Shown here: positions 21,685 to 32,481 of the stretch, in pieces
Position numbering within the stretch: position 1 is the first letter of the stretch
Layout of the letters: each line of letters starts with the position of its first letter
Origin: Petrosia ficiformis
Taxonomy: Eukaryota > Porifera > Demospongiae > Haplosclerida > Petrosiidae
Length of the DNA: 64,000 nucleotides
Assembly: GCA_947044365.1 (NCBI GenBank)
Contig: OX345650.1
Coordinates: forward strand, 3,889,872 to 3,953,871
Direction: 5' to 3'
Position numbers and translations under genes: made by a program
The notes under the pieces: generated by a model
What the model saw: the letters and a program-made list of their open reading frames with translations, nothing else
Told to the model about the DNA's origin: nothing
Databases searched by the model: none

Positions 21685-21907
21685 CTGTAAAACATCGAGA
21701 CTAACAAGATGCCAACAAATACGCTTCAAGCAACACTACTGTAAAAACGGTTTCTAATTACGTTAACTAACCGTAATAACGACTTATTTCCGTACTACGG
21801 TTAATTAGAAATGTAAACGAAGTACGCGTTTTGGTCGGAAAATAATCGTTTCCATATCGTTGGATGATCCGTTTCGTACAACTGTACGTTAACTTTATTT
21901 TGCACTA

Positions 21908-23094
21908 TACTGTACTGTACATGTATATAAACCAGGTGAAATACTGTACATGTACATAAACCAGGTTATATACTGTACATGTATATAAACCAGATGATAT
22001 ACTGTACATGTATATAAACCAGATGATATACTGTACATGTATATAAACCTGATGATATACTCTACATGTACATAAACTAGATGATATACTGTACATGTAT
22101 ATAGACCAGATGATATACTGTACATGTATATAAACCATGTGATATACTGTACATGTATATAAACCCGATGATATACTGTACATGTATATAAACCCAGTGA
22201 TATACTGTCCATGTATATAAACCAGATGATATACTCTACATGTACATAAACTAGATGATATACTGTACATGTATATAGACCAGATGATATACTGTACATG
22301 CATAGGCGTATTTATACCTGGGCAGGCACGGGCATTGCCCGGGTAAGTTGTTTATTCTGTCTCGTTGCGAACCACGTGTCTATATATAGGCGCGTACGCG
22401 CGTTATTTAATTGAATTGCAGTACTGCGCAACGCGCCTACATATAGGAAGAGGGAAAACCCTTTTGTTTATACATAATAACCATAGTTTATACGTATACT
22501 GCAAATGATTAATGATTGATGATTGGTGGCCTTTGAGGATCCATATTCAAGCTATAAAGGGAGGATGAGTGAGTAAAAATCAATATCTGAAGTGACTACT
22601 AACAATCAGAATGATGTTGGAACGTAGAACATGTACTAAAAAGAACAGTACAGAAAATAATTATTATGTTAAATTTGCCCAGACTCACAAGAATGCCAAA
22701 ATAACTCTTCTTTGATGCACTCGACTTTATCAGTTATATCAGTATGTCAGTTATAATAGTAATTATATATCACCCCCACTAATAACTTTAATAACCACTT
22801 AATAACCTTTATTGATTGCAATTAAATTCATGAATAATTAATGAGCCCTGGTATGTTCTGAACCCTAGATACGCCTATGTGTACATGTACATAAACCAGA
22901 TGATATACTGTACATGTATATAAACCCGGTGATATACTGTCCATGTATATAAACCAGATGATATACTCTACATGTACATAAACTAGATGATATACTGTAC
23001 ATGTATACAGACCAGGTGATATACTGTACATGTACATAAACCAGGTGATATACTGCACATGTACATAAACCAGGTGATATACTGTACATGTATA
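21908..23094. repeat. 29-bp minisatellite, interrupted
   Basis: Unit of 29 bp with core ATACTGTACATGTATATAAA. Arrays at 21908-22300 and 22888-23094 are one array split by a hAT MITE. Long frames on the minus strand exist only because the repeat lacks stops in two phases. Confidence 0.9.
22301..22879. mobile_element. hAT-type MITE
   Basis: Ends CATAGGCGTAT and ATACGCCTATG are inverted. An exact 8-bp duplication TGTACATG (22293-22300, 22880-22887) flanks it, the hAT hallmark. The interior has a GC-rich palindromic core (GGCGCGTACGCGCG) and no ORF. Confidence 0.85.
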
Positions 23095-23964
23095 AAAGCA
23101 AGGTCATGGTTGCATTCCTTTCAAGTAGTGCTTCATCACTCATCAGTGATGAGTTATGTTAACATGTATTCATTACTTTTTACCACAAAACAGTAACTGT
23201 GAATTATCAGAGAGTACGGTAGTACTCTCTATGTAGGGATGGCCGCCCATACATTTCAATTGGAAGTGGAAAGCTGAAATCTGTGGTAATATATACACAT
23301 AAGTTAAAACATACATAACTTACAATGTATTGAGTATTTTTATAACTAACAATACCTTTTAGATGTTCAGAGATCTTCGTTAAAGTATAGAACTGGCGAG
23401 TAGCAAAACTGGCAAAATGTTCATATTATTATTCTTCTTCACTATTCTTCTTTTTCATAAAAATAGATTTCTACGTTTCTAGAGCTATTAAAGTAGTTGT
23501 AGCACAAATACAAATTTATTTTAAGTTAAATTCAGGGGAACAAACTTCGTACTGTTCTGTTTCTTGACCTACACAACGAATACTTTCAGCCACTACAGCA
23601 ACCTACTTATGATAGGACGCCATTTGTAATAAACCACACCCATTAAAACCACACCCTTTAATTTTAAGAGAATTGTTATGGAAATGCCGTTCTACAACGA
23701 TAAGTTGTATACATATCATCACTTCCACAAATAGCAGAATTTGTAAGCCCAGATGATACTGAACTGTCCATGTGCAAATCATTAGTATAACTGAATGCTT
23801 CTGTACTGAATGTGCTTCTGTACTGCATATCATCACTTCCACAAATAGCAAAATTTGTAAACCAAGATGATACTGAACTGTCCATGTACAAATCATTAGT
23901 ATAACTGAATGTGTTAGTTGATCACTCTCAGATAAGAAATTTCATCACAATTATGCTACTAATA
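23095..23964. other. Spacer with repeats
   Basis: It contains the module GTAGTGCTTCATCACTCATC that lies 3' of several transporters, and a repeat beginning AGAGAGTACGGTAGTACTCT (23210-23430) that also occurs inverted at 33095-33345. A duplicated unit of about 115 bp (23711-23912) contains ATCATCACTTCCACAAATAG. No gene. Confidence 0.55.
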
Positions 23965-24270
23965 CAAGAATAATAAAAAAACATTTAAAAAAATGAAAGA
24001 GTATGTAGGGATATATATCAAAACCGAAAAAGCACAGGAACAAGATGGCTTTGGCAACAAAATGAAATACCCCTTCCACATAACAACCCTACATAAGTAT
24101 ATACAGCTAGAGTAAAGGTAAAACACAAAGAAGCGGTACTTATGTACAGTTGTTATGTGGAAGTGGTATTTCATTTTGTTGCCAAAGCCATCTTGTTCCT
24201 GTGCTTTTTCGGTTTTGATATATATCCCTACACACTCTTTCATTTTTTAAAATGTTTTTTATTATTCTTG
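23965..24270. mobile_element. Fold-back MITE with TA duplication
   Basis: A 306-bp near-perfect inverted repeat. Ends CAAGAATAATAAAAAA and its complement are flanked by TA on both sides. The arms include CAGGAACAAGATGGCTTTGG. Family members are at 32183-32481, 37235-37440 and 45288-45475. Confidence 0.8.
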
Positions 24271-24367
24271 TATAAATTACCATTACGTTTAAAAACAACA
24301 TGTTTTATACAAAACTAGTACAAATAATAAAAATAATTATTATTGTCAACAAACTCTCACTATTCAA

Positions 24368-26104
24368 TTACTGAACAGTATAAAATGAGAACTCTCTCAA
24401 ATAATTATTATATTCATCATCATCATAATCAAATGATTCTCTATCTGTTGTCAGTTGTCTCTCTGTGTACTCCTCAATGACAGCTTGTCTATTAATATCA
24501 GATGATTCCTCTCTCTGACGATACTTATAACAATGAGATATGATGATGAATACGGTAAAAGAGACAACAGCTAAACAGGTCTTCAGTATAGTTAGCCAGT
24601 AATGAAAGTATTGATATGACTGCAGAAATAGAGCAGGAATCTGAAGCAGTAAATAAACTGACTGGTAAGCATACCACAGTCCAATGAGTAGACCTTGCAT
24701 ACTACGTGGACCCTGAGCTAAGATGAATTCAAGAGCAGAGAGGAATACCAATATGAGTGACAATCTATTAAGGAACTGTGATACAACAATAAGTTGAATA
24801 ATATAATTTGGAGGACTTTCACTTTCATTGAATGATGCGGAGTTGGGGGATATATTTTCATAGGAACTCAAGTTTACACTTTCAATAAAGTTGTAGAGTG
24901 ATACATCAACAGCTGTTATTAAACCGAATGACATCACAACTAGTATGAGACCTGCTCCCATTTTGTTTAGAATACTGATCCTGTATGTGTATCGATTAAA
25001 ACATGGTCTTATAATCAACATGTGTACTGGAATTAGTAGAACAGGTAAAATATATTGGATGTTTACATAATAGACCAAGTGGTATAGTTCATTCCCATTA
25101 TAATGGTATACAAACACTACTAATGATGTCAAAGTATTTGGTAACAATAGAAATCCAAACAGAGATATCAGTACTAACAAGATTCTACCAAATGTCTTAA
25201 CATCCTCTACTTCTTCAGTAGTAAATGGTCCCCCGTACCTGTTCTTAGCTAGATCCAGTCTGGAAGGAACTTCTCCATAAGTGAAGGCACTACGAAACAC
25301 AGGTTGACTATGATGTCTTGCATAGTTCAGAACTTTGAATATATGTTTAATAGGATTGAAACGACCAACTGGTTCTGTAGTGAAGTGACTATGACAACAG
25401 CAACAACACAAGAGTGTAATAAAAATTGAAATGAACGCAAAACCCACGAAAACAGCAACACTATTAAATGCATATCTTTCTCTTTGCAAAATTAAAGGAA
25501 CCACTATTCCACCAAAAATAATAAATGGATGTATAAGGTTAGTAGAGTAGAATGACCAGAAGTACCAGTTAACAAACACACTTAACTTCTTGTTAGAAGC
25601 AAATTGTAACTGATCTGTTCCAAACTGTATAGCATTTGATTCGAATAATCCTAATCCAAACTGATACATTACTAGACCAATACAAGCAGGAACAAACAAA
25701 GTGGAATCTGTGCATTTTGTTAACTCTTCACAATATCTGAAAAAAGCTGCTGTTGCAGTAGGTAAAGTAATAACTATACCAATCAGTGCAAGAATAGTAC
25801 CAGCTATCATCAGTTTATATCGAGACAAGCAAACCTCACCCATTAGACCAGCAACAGGATACAGAAGATAAACAACTGCTTGAACTACTGACACAGCAAT
25901 GAATAGATTTAGAAAAGAAGGAAAAATTGATAAGAACTGAAAATACAAGTAATACCCAAAGCTATGTAATAAAACACTCCATGTTAAGAGAAGTAGTATT
26001 CCTTTTGAACAGACACATCCTACACAACAAGATCTACAACACCTGATACAACAACCTCTTGACTCTCTCCTGTTCAGTAAAGACTGGTTCTCCTCACCCT
26101 CCAT
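24368..26104 (-). CDS. POT/SLC15-like transporter, intact (type 1, 578 aa)
   Basis: An intronless frame with about 12 hydrophobic segments. Order: acidic dileucine ENQSLL (residues 5-10), Cys cluster CCIRCCRSCCVGCVC (18-32, likely acylated), TM1, motif-A-like GEVCLSRYKLMIAG, POT-like GLGLFESNAIQFGTDQL and SVFVNWYFWS, the central cytoplasmic RYGGPFTTEEVEDVKTF, and ALEFILAQGPRSMQG in the last helices. The tail is charged (EEYTERQL). These motifs match the POT family at equivalent places. TM1 reads LLTWSVLLHSFGYY where POTs have ExxERFxYY, and the TM4 Lys is Glu, so classical proton coupling may be absent. Potential N-glycosylation sites (NLS, NIS, NES) lie in the loop before the last helices. 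The dileucine suggests endolysosomal targeting as in SLC15A3/A4 (inference). Confidence 0.8.
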   Translation of the reverse strand: MEGEENQSLLNRRESRGCCIRCCRSCCVGCVCSKGILLLLTWSVLLHSFGYYLYFQFLSIFPSFLNLFIAVSVVQAVVYLLYPVAGLMGEVCLSRYKLMIAGTILALIGIVITLPTATAAFFRYCEELTKCTDSTLFVPACIGLVMYQFGLGLFESNAIQFGTDQLQFASNKKLSVFVNWYFWSFYSTNLIHPFIIFGGIVVPLILQRERYAFNSVAVFVGFAFISIFITLLCCCCCHSHFTTEPVGRFNPIKHIFKVLNYARHHSQPVFRSAFTYGEVPSRLDLAKNRYGGPFTTEEVEDVKTFGRILLVLISLFGFLLLPNTLTSLVVFVYHYNGNELYHLVYYVNIQYILPVLLIPVHMLIIRPCFNRYTYRISILNKMGAGLILVVMSFGLITAVDVSLYNFIESVNLSSYENISPNSASFNESESPPNYIIQLIVVSQFLNRLSLILVFLSALEFILAQGPRSMQGLLIGLWYAYQSVYLLLQIPALFLQSYQYFHYWLTILKTCLAVVSFTVFIIISHCYKYRQREESSDINRQAVIEEYTERQLTTDRESFDYDDDEYNNYLREFSFYTVQ

Positions 26105-26728
26105 TATGTAAAGTACTATACTAAATTATTACTAATAGAAAATGCTATTATATATAGTGAAATGACCTACATCCTTTAATAGTAATTTGATGTTACTATT
26201 ATGGATTCTATAGGTGTAAATATTTATCCCATTTTCCCATTCCCAGTAGTATCATTCATGTATTAGTGTTTGGATAAAGTCACATGACACATCATTGACC
26301 CAAACAGCTTCTTTGGTGCTACACATGTTATCTATCATAGTTCTATCAGTCGTGTATCAGCTAATTTATAATATAGGTTGAGCTTTAGACTTTCTTTTTC
26401 GATACCTAAACAGTGCTTCCCCCAGGATAAATATTAAGGGTGGGGGAGTGCATCAGTGGTACATGACGTTTAGTTAATAATGTTCAATTGGTGTTATAAC
26501 ACAGTGTTTTTAAGGACAAACTTTAAAATTAAAGGGTGCGAGAGCGCCATGGTACTACCCTTTGGGGGAAACACTGCCTAAATTAATTGGATTTCACTAC
26601 AAAACAGTGAATAGCAAGCATTTTAAAATTATTGTTTAATCAAAATTATTACCAACACAGTGTTTTAGCTAGTCACATTTCAACAGAATAGTGCTAACAC
26701 AAAAACAAAGCATATTTGTGATTTAATT
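26105..26728. other. Upstream block of the 24368-26104 gene, with hAT MITE
   Basis: Shared type-1 flank followed by a 166-bp hAT-type MITE (26411-26576). The MITE ends are CAGTGCTTCCCCCA and TGGGGGAAACACTG, flanked by CCTAAA on both sides (26405-26410, 26577-26582). No gene. Confidence 0.7.
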
Positions 26729-27072
26729 ATGGCCCATAGGGCCATCCCGCTTTCCACGGGGTTTAATGTATATATATATATATATATATATGTTTGTGTC
26801 ACTTGCGCGACTATGCGTTGTATATGTAGTTAAAGAAGTTGCGTCATTCTCGAGGGCTAATCTTTAACAAGTAAGTATGATAAGTTGTTGAGTTTCAGAC
26901 ACAAGGAAGTCATCATTTAGAACCTTGAAGGAGTACTTTAGTCAGTTCATCAAAGATTTAGACTGCAATCAGGCTTACACTTACATCTTCAGCCCCAGCT
27001 TTCAAGTACACAGAAGGGTAGAGACACTAGTAAGCAAATATAGGCATGTTTTTTTCTCTATATACACTTGTT
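26729..27072. mobile_element. Repeat family A, subfamily 2 (deleted)
   Basis: Starts ATGGCCCATAGGGCCATCCC and ends TATACACTTGTT. The empty site can be read at about 63100-63112, where TGATTTAAT runs directly into ATTCTTTTGACC. The same insertion site is used by the split copy at 1401-6343, so both descend from one insertion. Confidence 0.75.
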
Positions 27073-27230
27073 GCATTCTTTTGACCACATAGTAAATGGC
27101 ATTGCATAGATCAATGCAGCACCTCTCTTCCAATCTTTAGCTAGAACCTTGCAGTGACTGATGTCTTTATTCACAGTTACATAATACTTACTTACTACAT
27201 GTATGACTATGCACAAAATAAAGAATTAAA

Positions 27231-27547
27231 ACAAGTGTTAGAGAAATATTTTATTAAAAAATGGAAGAACATGTAGGGATATCAAAACAGAAAAGTATGC
27301 AAACAAGCTCAGGATGCAATAAGCATTAACTAATACTACACAAGTATATACATGTACAAAGTAAAATACAAAGGACACACATACATGTACATAGCTATAG
27401 TAGGACACACATACATGTACATAGCTATTGTTATGTGGAAGTGGTGTGTTTAATTTTATTGCATCCTGACCTTGTTTGCATACTATCCTGTTCTGATATC
27501 CCAACATGTTCTTTCGTTTTTTAATAAAATGTTTTTCTAACACTGTT
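27231..27547. mobile_element. Fold-back element
   Basis: Same family as 6505-6975, with only about two minisatellite units in the loop. The arms carry GAACATGTAGGGATATC and its inverse. Confidence 0.7.
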
Positions 27548-28870
27548 ATTGTACAATAACAGGTCTTAGAATTATACATGATAATTTATATACCTGTATG
27601 ACATGAGGTTTAGCGTCCAAATATACATGACGTGAGGTTTAGCATCCAAATATACATGACGTGAGGTTTAGCGTCTAAAGATGTATCACATCCCAAGACA
27701 GTATATTTAGTGACCAGGGAATGTATTATATAAAGTATATAGTAACTTGGTAGTTAAGAATTAACAGATCCTATATGCATTATAGGATCTGTTAATTATC
27801 ATGTACCAACCAACAGGTCCCTTCTTTAAACAGAGTCAGTTATATATAGTGTAGATGTAACCATACATTATATGTACCAACCAACAGGTCCCTTCTTTAA
27901 ACAGAGTCAAGTATATATAGTGTAGATGTAACCATACATGTACATGTACCAACCAACAGGTCCCTTTTTTAAACAGAGTCAGTTATATACAGTGTAGATG
28001 TAACCATACATGTACCAACCAACAGGTCCCTTCTTAAACAGAGTCAGTTATATACAGTGTAGATGTAACCCAGTGTTTCCCCCAGAAATTTGGGCAAGCG
28101 CGCAGCCACACCCACTTATTATTGAATTTAATCGACCTCACCCACTTTAATTAATAGGCTTCCTTGTGCTGGTCAGATACTCAGATTGCTCATGTCTTAG
28201 AATGAAATTTGAATGAATGCAAATGCAAGGCACTTGGTTCCAAACTTGATTTCTACTCCTAAGGGTTTCTATCCCATTTCTTACAGACCTTACAGAACAT
28301 TCCATCTTGAGTAATATCAAAGTAAAGCCAGGGCCTGCCTTCCTCCCACTCACTCTGTGTTTTCCTCTTTGTGTTTGGCTCACCACAGTCCTTCCCTCTA
28401 TGTAAACAAAGTCCTCCTTCCAGTTTACTTTGATGTGCCATGCTGTTATAGCTGTTTTAAACACGCACGTTGTGCACGCCCGCCCACGTGCAAATAAGTG
28501 GGCGTGTACTTCCGTTTATGATTTTAAAGCGCGCAAAAAACGCGCTAAACGCGCTTTAGGGACATCACTGATGTAACCATACATGTACCAACCAACAGGT
28601 CTCTTCTTTAAACAGAGTCAGTTATATATAGTGTAGATGTAACCATACATTACATGTACCAACCAACAGGTCCCTTCTTCAAACAGAGTCAAGTATATAT
28701 AGTGTAGATGTAAACATACATGTACCAACCAACAGCTCCCTTCTTAAACAGAGTCAGTTTATACAGTGTAGATGTAACCATACATATACCAACCAACAGG
28801 TCCCTCCTTTTAACGAGACAGTTGTATAGTGTAGATGCAATTATATAACACACATACATATACACCAACC
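27548..28870. repeat. 70-bp tandem array interrupted by a hAT element
   Basis: Arrays with CCAACCAACAGGTCCCTTCT at 27795-28070 and 28571-28815 are one array split by the hAT element at 28071-28570. An inverted pair around GATCCTATATGCATTATAGGATC (near 27768-27792) precedes it. Confidence 0.75.
28071..28570. mobile_element. hAT element, internally deleted
   Basis: Starts CAGTGTTTCCCCC and ends GGGACATCACTG, with an exact 8-bp duplication ATGTAACC on both sides (28063-28070, 28571-28578). The minus strand encodes a fragment resembling the zinc finger that precedes hAT transposases (RPWLYFDITQDGMFCKVCKK, then NQVWNQVPCICIHSNFILRH in a shifted frame). The catalytic part is missing. Confidence 0.85.
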
Positions 28871-29451
28871 TGTACTCTACAAGTTGAAACCAAAGATGAT
28901 TTCACAACAGAAGAAGACTGTGGTGTTTGTTTTATAATCTTGTTTTATAGTCTTATCAACATCACTACCAGATTTTGTAGGTGTCGTTCCAACTCGCGAT
29001 CTCTCCAGTCTTCTTTGTTTGTCTTCAGCAATTTGTTGTCTGACTACTTCTTTAGCGTATCCAATTGACCATCAGAATATAATATGAAAAATGTGATAAC
29101 ATATACATGTACATGTACACTGCTAATGTACATATCTAATGTGATACTCTAGTGTTAAAAATTTATATGTAAAATTTGTGAGCTTGATGAAAAAATTACT
29201 CATTTGGATAATTATTACTGGTTAATTTTATATTCTAACTATTCAGTCATTTTGCACAGGAGAGCTACTAAAATTACAACATGTAGGTATCTAAGTAGAA
29301 TGATAGTTCCTTTTCCTGGATATAGACTTTAAAAGGGTTCCTGTACAAATAACGGTACCAAATACCAAGAGCTTAAAAGCAGCAAAAAGTATTGAACTTT
29401 TGATAATAAATGTACTATTTTCATTATTTTATTCTCATTTTCCCTTTTTTT

Positions 29452-29970
29452 ATGGCCCGTAGGGCCATCCCTATAATTGCTTTCCACGGGGTTTAATGTA
29501 TATATATATATGTTTGTGTCACTTGCGCGACTATGCGTTGTATACGTAGTTAAGGAAGTTGCGTCATTCCCGGGGGCTCGGTCAATTAATGGGCGTGGCA
29601 CGTAAAAGAACGCGCGTTCGAGGCTCTTCGAGCTACAGACAAGCCAGGAAGATTCAGAAACTGCTAATAACTGTTCAATATAGCAGAGAAACAGTATAAA
29701 TATTATGCAAGAATCTTTAACAAGTAAGTATAATAAGTTGTTAAGTTTCAGATATGAGGAAATCATCATTTAGAACCTTGCAGGAATACTTCAGTCAGTT
29801 CATCAAAGATCTGTGTACTTAGACTGCAATCAGGCTTACACTTACTTCTTCAGGCCCCAGCTTTCGAGTACACAGAAAGGTAGAGACACTAGTGCCATCA
29901 GCAATGCTTAATACATAGTCATCACAAAGCAAATATATAGGGATGTTTTTTTTCTCTATATACACTTGTT
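29452..29970. mobile_element. Repeat family A, subfamily 2, full copy
   Basis: 519 bp, starting ATGGCCCGTAGGGCCATCCC and ending TATACACTTGTT in a T-rich site. It contains GGGCGTGGCACG, a KLF/Sp1-like GC box, and an intron-like pair AACAAGTAAGTATAATAAG ... AGTTTCAG within about 35 bp. It lies in an intron of UBXN1-like copy B and is absent from copy A. Confidence 0.75.
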
Positions 29971-30938
29971 TTTTTTTTTTATTACATTGTAAGGTCTCCC
30001 ACTTGCTTGGAAATATCCAGGAGTGTGGAAACATTGAGCCAATTGCCGGACATTTTGATATATTTTCATCACTCTTAATATTATTGTCCTGCTCACCATA
30101 TACTTTGTATCAATTTATCGAACATTCAGTAGATTTATCAGACAATGTCCTGTACGACTGACTGTTTCCACACCACTGGACATAGCTGAATATTGATCAG
30201 TAATGCAATACATATATATGTGGTATAAACTCAAATGGTGGCCAGCCAGAAGGAACATTGACTTAAAATGTCCAATATTTTTTGGCTCTGAAAATTAAGC
30301 ATTTAATCAAATTTATTATCTAATTGACTGATTTTTTCAACTGCAGTCAGAAATGATGACCAATATTACACTTGTCCACATGTGATAGTCTGGTCACTAA
30401 CATGTGCTTTATGACGATTTACTCAAATAACTATTAACACATTGGTCAAAATACTTTGCTCTGAGATTGCTGTTTGAAATCATATTCTGGTTTAATATCT
30501 ATTAATTAATATCTATTAATTAATATCTATTGTGCCTTCCTGACATGTCATCAAAATACTAGCATGATTAATTCATGCTGTATTTGAAAGACTCTCGTTT
30601 CACTGAATGTACAAGATATCGGTTATACTTGTTCAATATCTCCAACTTTATAATTTATTTCTCACCCTGAAGTCAGCCATTCTTCTCTCCCTTGCTTTCT
30701 TTACAGCTTCATCTCTTTCTTTAGCTATGCTTTGTTCCTGTAAACGTCTGTTCTCATCACCAAAGTCCAATCTGAAAAGAAAACAAACACAACATCCTCA
30801 CTAGCAGCAATTTCATCAAAAATTTTCAAATTGAAGGGTGATTACCACATAGCCAGTGTAGCCACACCCATCCACTGTATGTAAATGTAAAAATGCTTAA
30901 ATACATGATAATGAATTATTATTATTATCCTCATTATT

Positions 30939-31390
30939 ATGGCCCGTAGGACCATCCCTATGATTGCTTTCCCACGGGTTCGATGTATGTTTATATATAT
31001 ATTTATATTCTTGTGTCACTTACGCAAGTATGCGTTGTATACGTAGTTAAGGAAGTTACGTCGTTCCGGTCAATTAATGGGCGTGGCGCGTAATAGAACG
31101 CGTGCTCAAGCTCTACACAAGTCTACAGAGTACAGAGACTACAGAGTAGCAGAAAGAAAGCTTTAGCTTTACTAGCTTATGTAGAAGCTGGAACTAATAG
31201 CTGGCTATTCTTCCTGAAATATATTTCTAAAGTTCTAGAAGGTCCTTTAAATGGTAAGGAGAGTAGATAATTGAAATAATAACTATAATAGGCTGTTGTG
31301 TTCCAGGCATGGTAAAGTCAGCCATGATTACTGAATGCTGGACACCACAAAGTAGTCATAGGGATACTTTTTTCTCTATATACACTTGTT
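30939..31390. mobile_element. Repeat family A, subfamily 1 copy
   Basis: Counterpart of 10059-10520 at the same intronic position, with a 14-bp loss before GGTCAATTAATGGGCGTGG. Confidence 0.75.
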
Positions 31391-32182
31391 AAAGTAATGT
31401 TTTGTTTATCCATTAATTATCAGTAAGGATGTTAGTGAAGGGTGCAGCCCCTGTTATAGAAGCCTAATGAGAACTCTGGTCCCAAGTAATAACAATTCTA
31501 AAAGGCACTTCTCATGAATTAATTTAAATGGAAACATCTTCGCCAATAATAACATTATGCAGGATTCAAGCCTGAAGACAGCTCATCTTTGAGGATTAAA
31601 AGATCCATTTGTTTCTCTTATGTGACGACTGAAAACAAGCATTTGAATAAACAAAATCTATATCATTACTTTATCCAATATTATTCATGTATATACCTGC
31701 TTTTAACTTGTTGACTTGAACCTGTTGAAAGGTTTGCACCTGACGATACAGGACGACTAAAGTCGCTAACAATAGGATCAGTTTCAGTTTCTTTTTTCCT
31801 GTTACTACTGCTACTTAGTCTCAAAGTAGGCGGGGCTGGAGGGGTGTGGCTTGTTGTTGTAGTTCCAGTACCAGTTTGCTGTTGTTGCAAGAGCCTGAAA
31901 ACCAATAAAAATTGTTTTTCTTACTGAATTAGATGTTTCTACTATTCACATACCATTCTGCTACAGACTGTATGGTGATTGGAGTACCAGATGCGGTCAG
32001 TGACATCTGGCAAGTAAGAATATGCTCCCTCTCGAATCCCATGTCCATCAGTTGAGCTAGAAATTCGTCAGATACAGATTCCATAACACTACAAAAGTTT
32101 CTTCTCTGATTTGGCAGAAGTTTTCGGTCATGCGCATAAAGTTTCCCGCGAAAACACTTGAATTTTGAATTACTTATAATTA

Positions 32183-32481
32183 CAAGAATAATAAAAAAAC
32201 CTTTTCAATAAAAATGAAAGAAGATGTAGGGATGTCAAAACCCAAAAAGCATGCAAACAAGGTTGGGAAGCTAACATAAGACCGAAAAGCACCTCCATAT
32301 AACCCTACATAAGTACTTACACTGCTATAAAACAAAATACAAAGAGCTGTACTTATGTAGGGTTATATGGAGGTGCTTTTCGGTCCTATGTTAGCTTCCC
32401 AACCTTGTTTGCATGCTTTTTGGGTTTTGACATCCCTACATCTTCTTTCATTTTTATTGAAAATGTTTTTTATTATTCTTG
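32183..32481. mobile_element. Fold-back MITE
   Basis: 299-bp inverted repeat with ends CAAGAATAATAAAAAAAC and TTTTTTATTATTCTTG. The arms include CATGCAAACAAGGTTGGGAA. It is absent at the matching place in copy A (near 11310), so it inserted after the duplication. Confidence 0.8.

Larger units (their letters stand above)
19802..21905 (+). mobile_element. Tc1/mariner element with two convergent genes
   Basis: The 20-bp ends GTGCAAAATAAAGTTAACGT are perfect inverted repeats, and TA lies at both borders (19800-19801, 21906-21907). The element is 2.1 kb, larger than a minimal Tc1. It holds a transposase gene on the plus strand and a terminal exon of another gene on the minus strand. It sits in the 29-bp minisatellite. 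Confidence 0.9.
28870..32084 (-). pseudogene. UBXN1-like UBA/UBX-family gene, copy B (splice site lost)
   Basis: Exons 31954-32084, 31697-31894, 30666-30771 and 28870-29056 parallel copy A at 8153-11214 and keep the same phases for exons 1-3. Exon 4 has lost its acceptor (GGATAC in place of GGATAG) and gained a 13-bp insertion near 28936 that shifts the frame before STCRVQ. The TGA of copy A is CGA here. The UBX domain exon is again absent, replaced by the 70-bp array. The UBA-like exon and the linker remain open, so only a short UBA-containing product could be made. Confidence 0.6.

Noticed and set aside
21895..22303. Two overlapping frames of more than 130 codons on the minus strand
   Set aside because: Both are translations of the 29-bp minisatellite; no unique sequence or domain.
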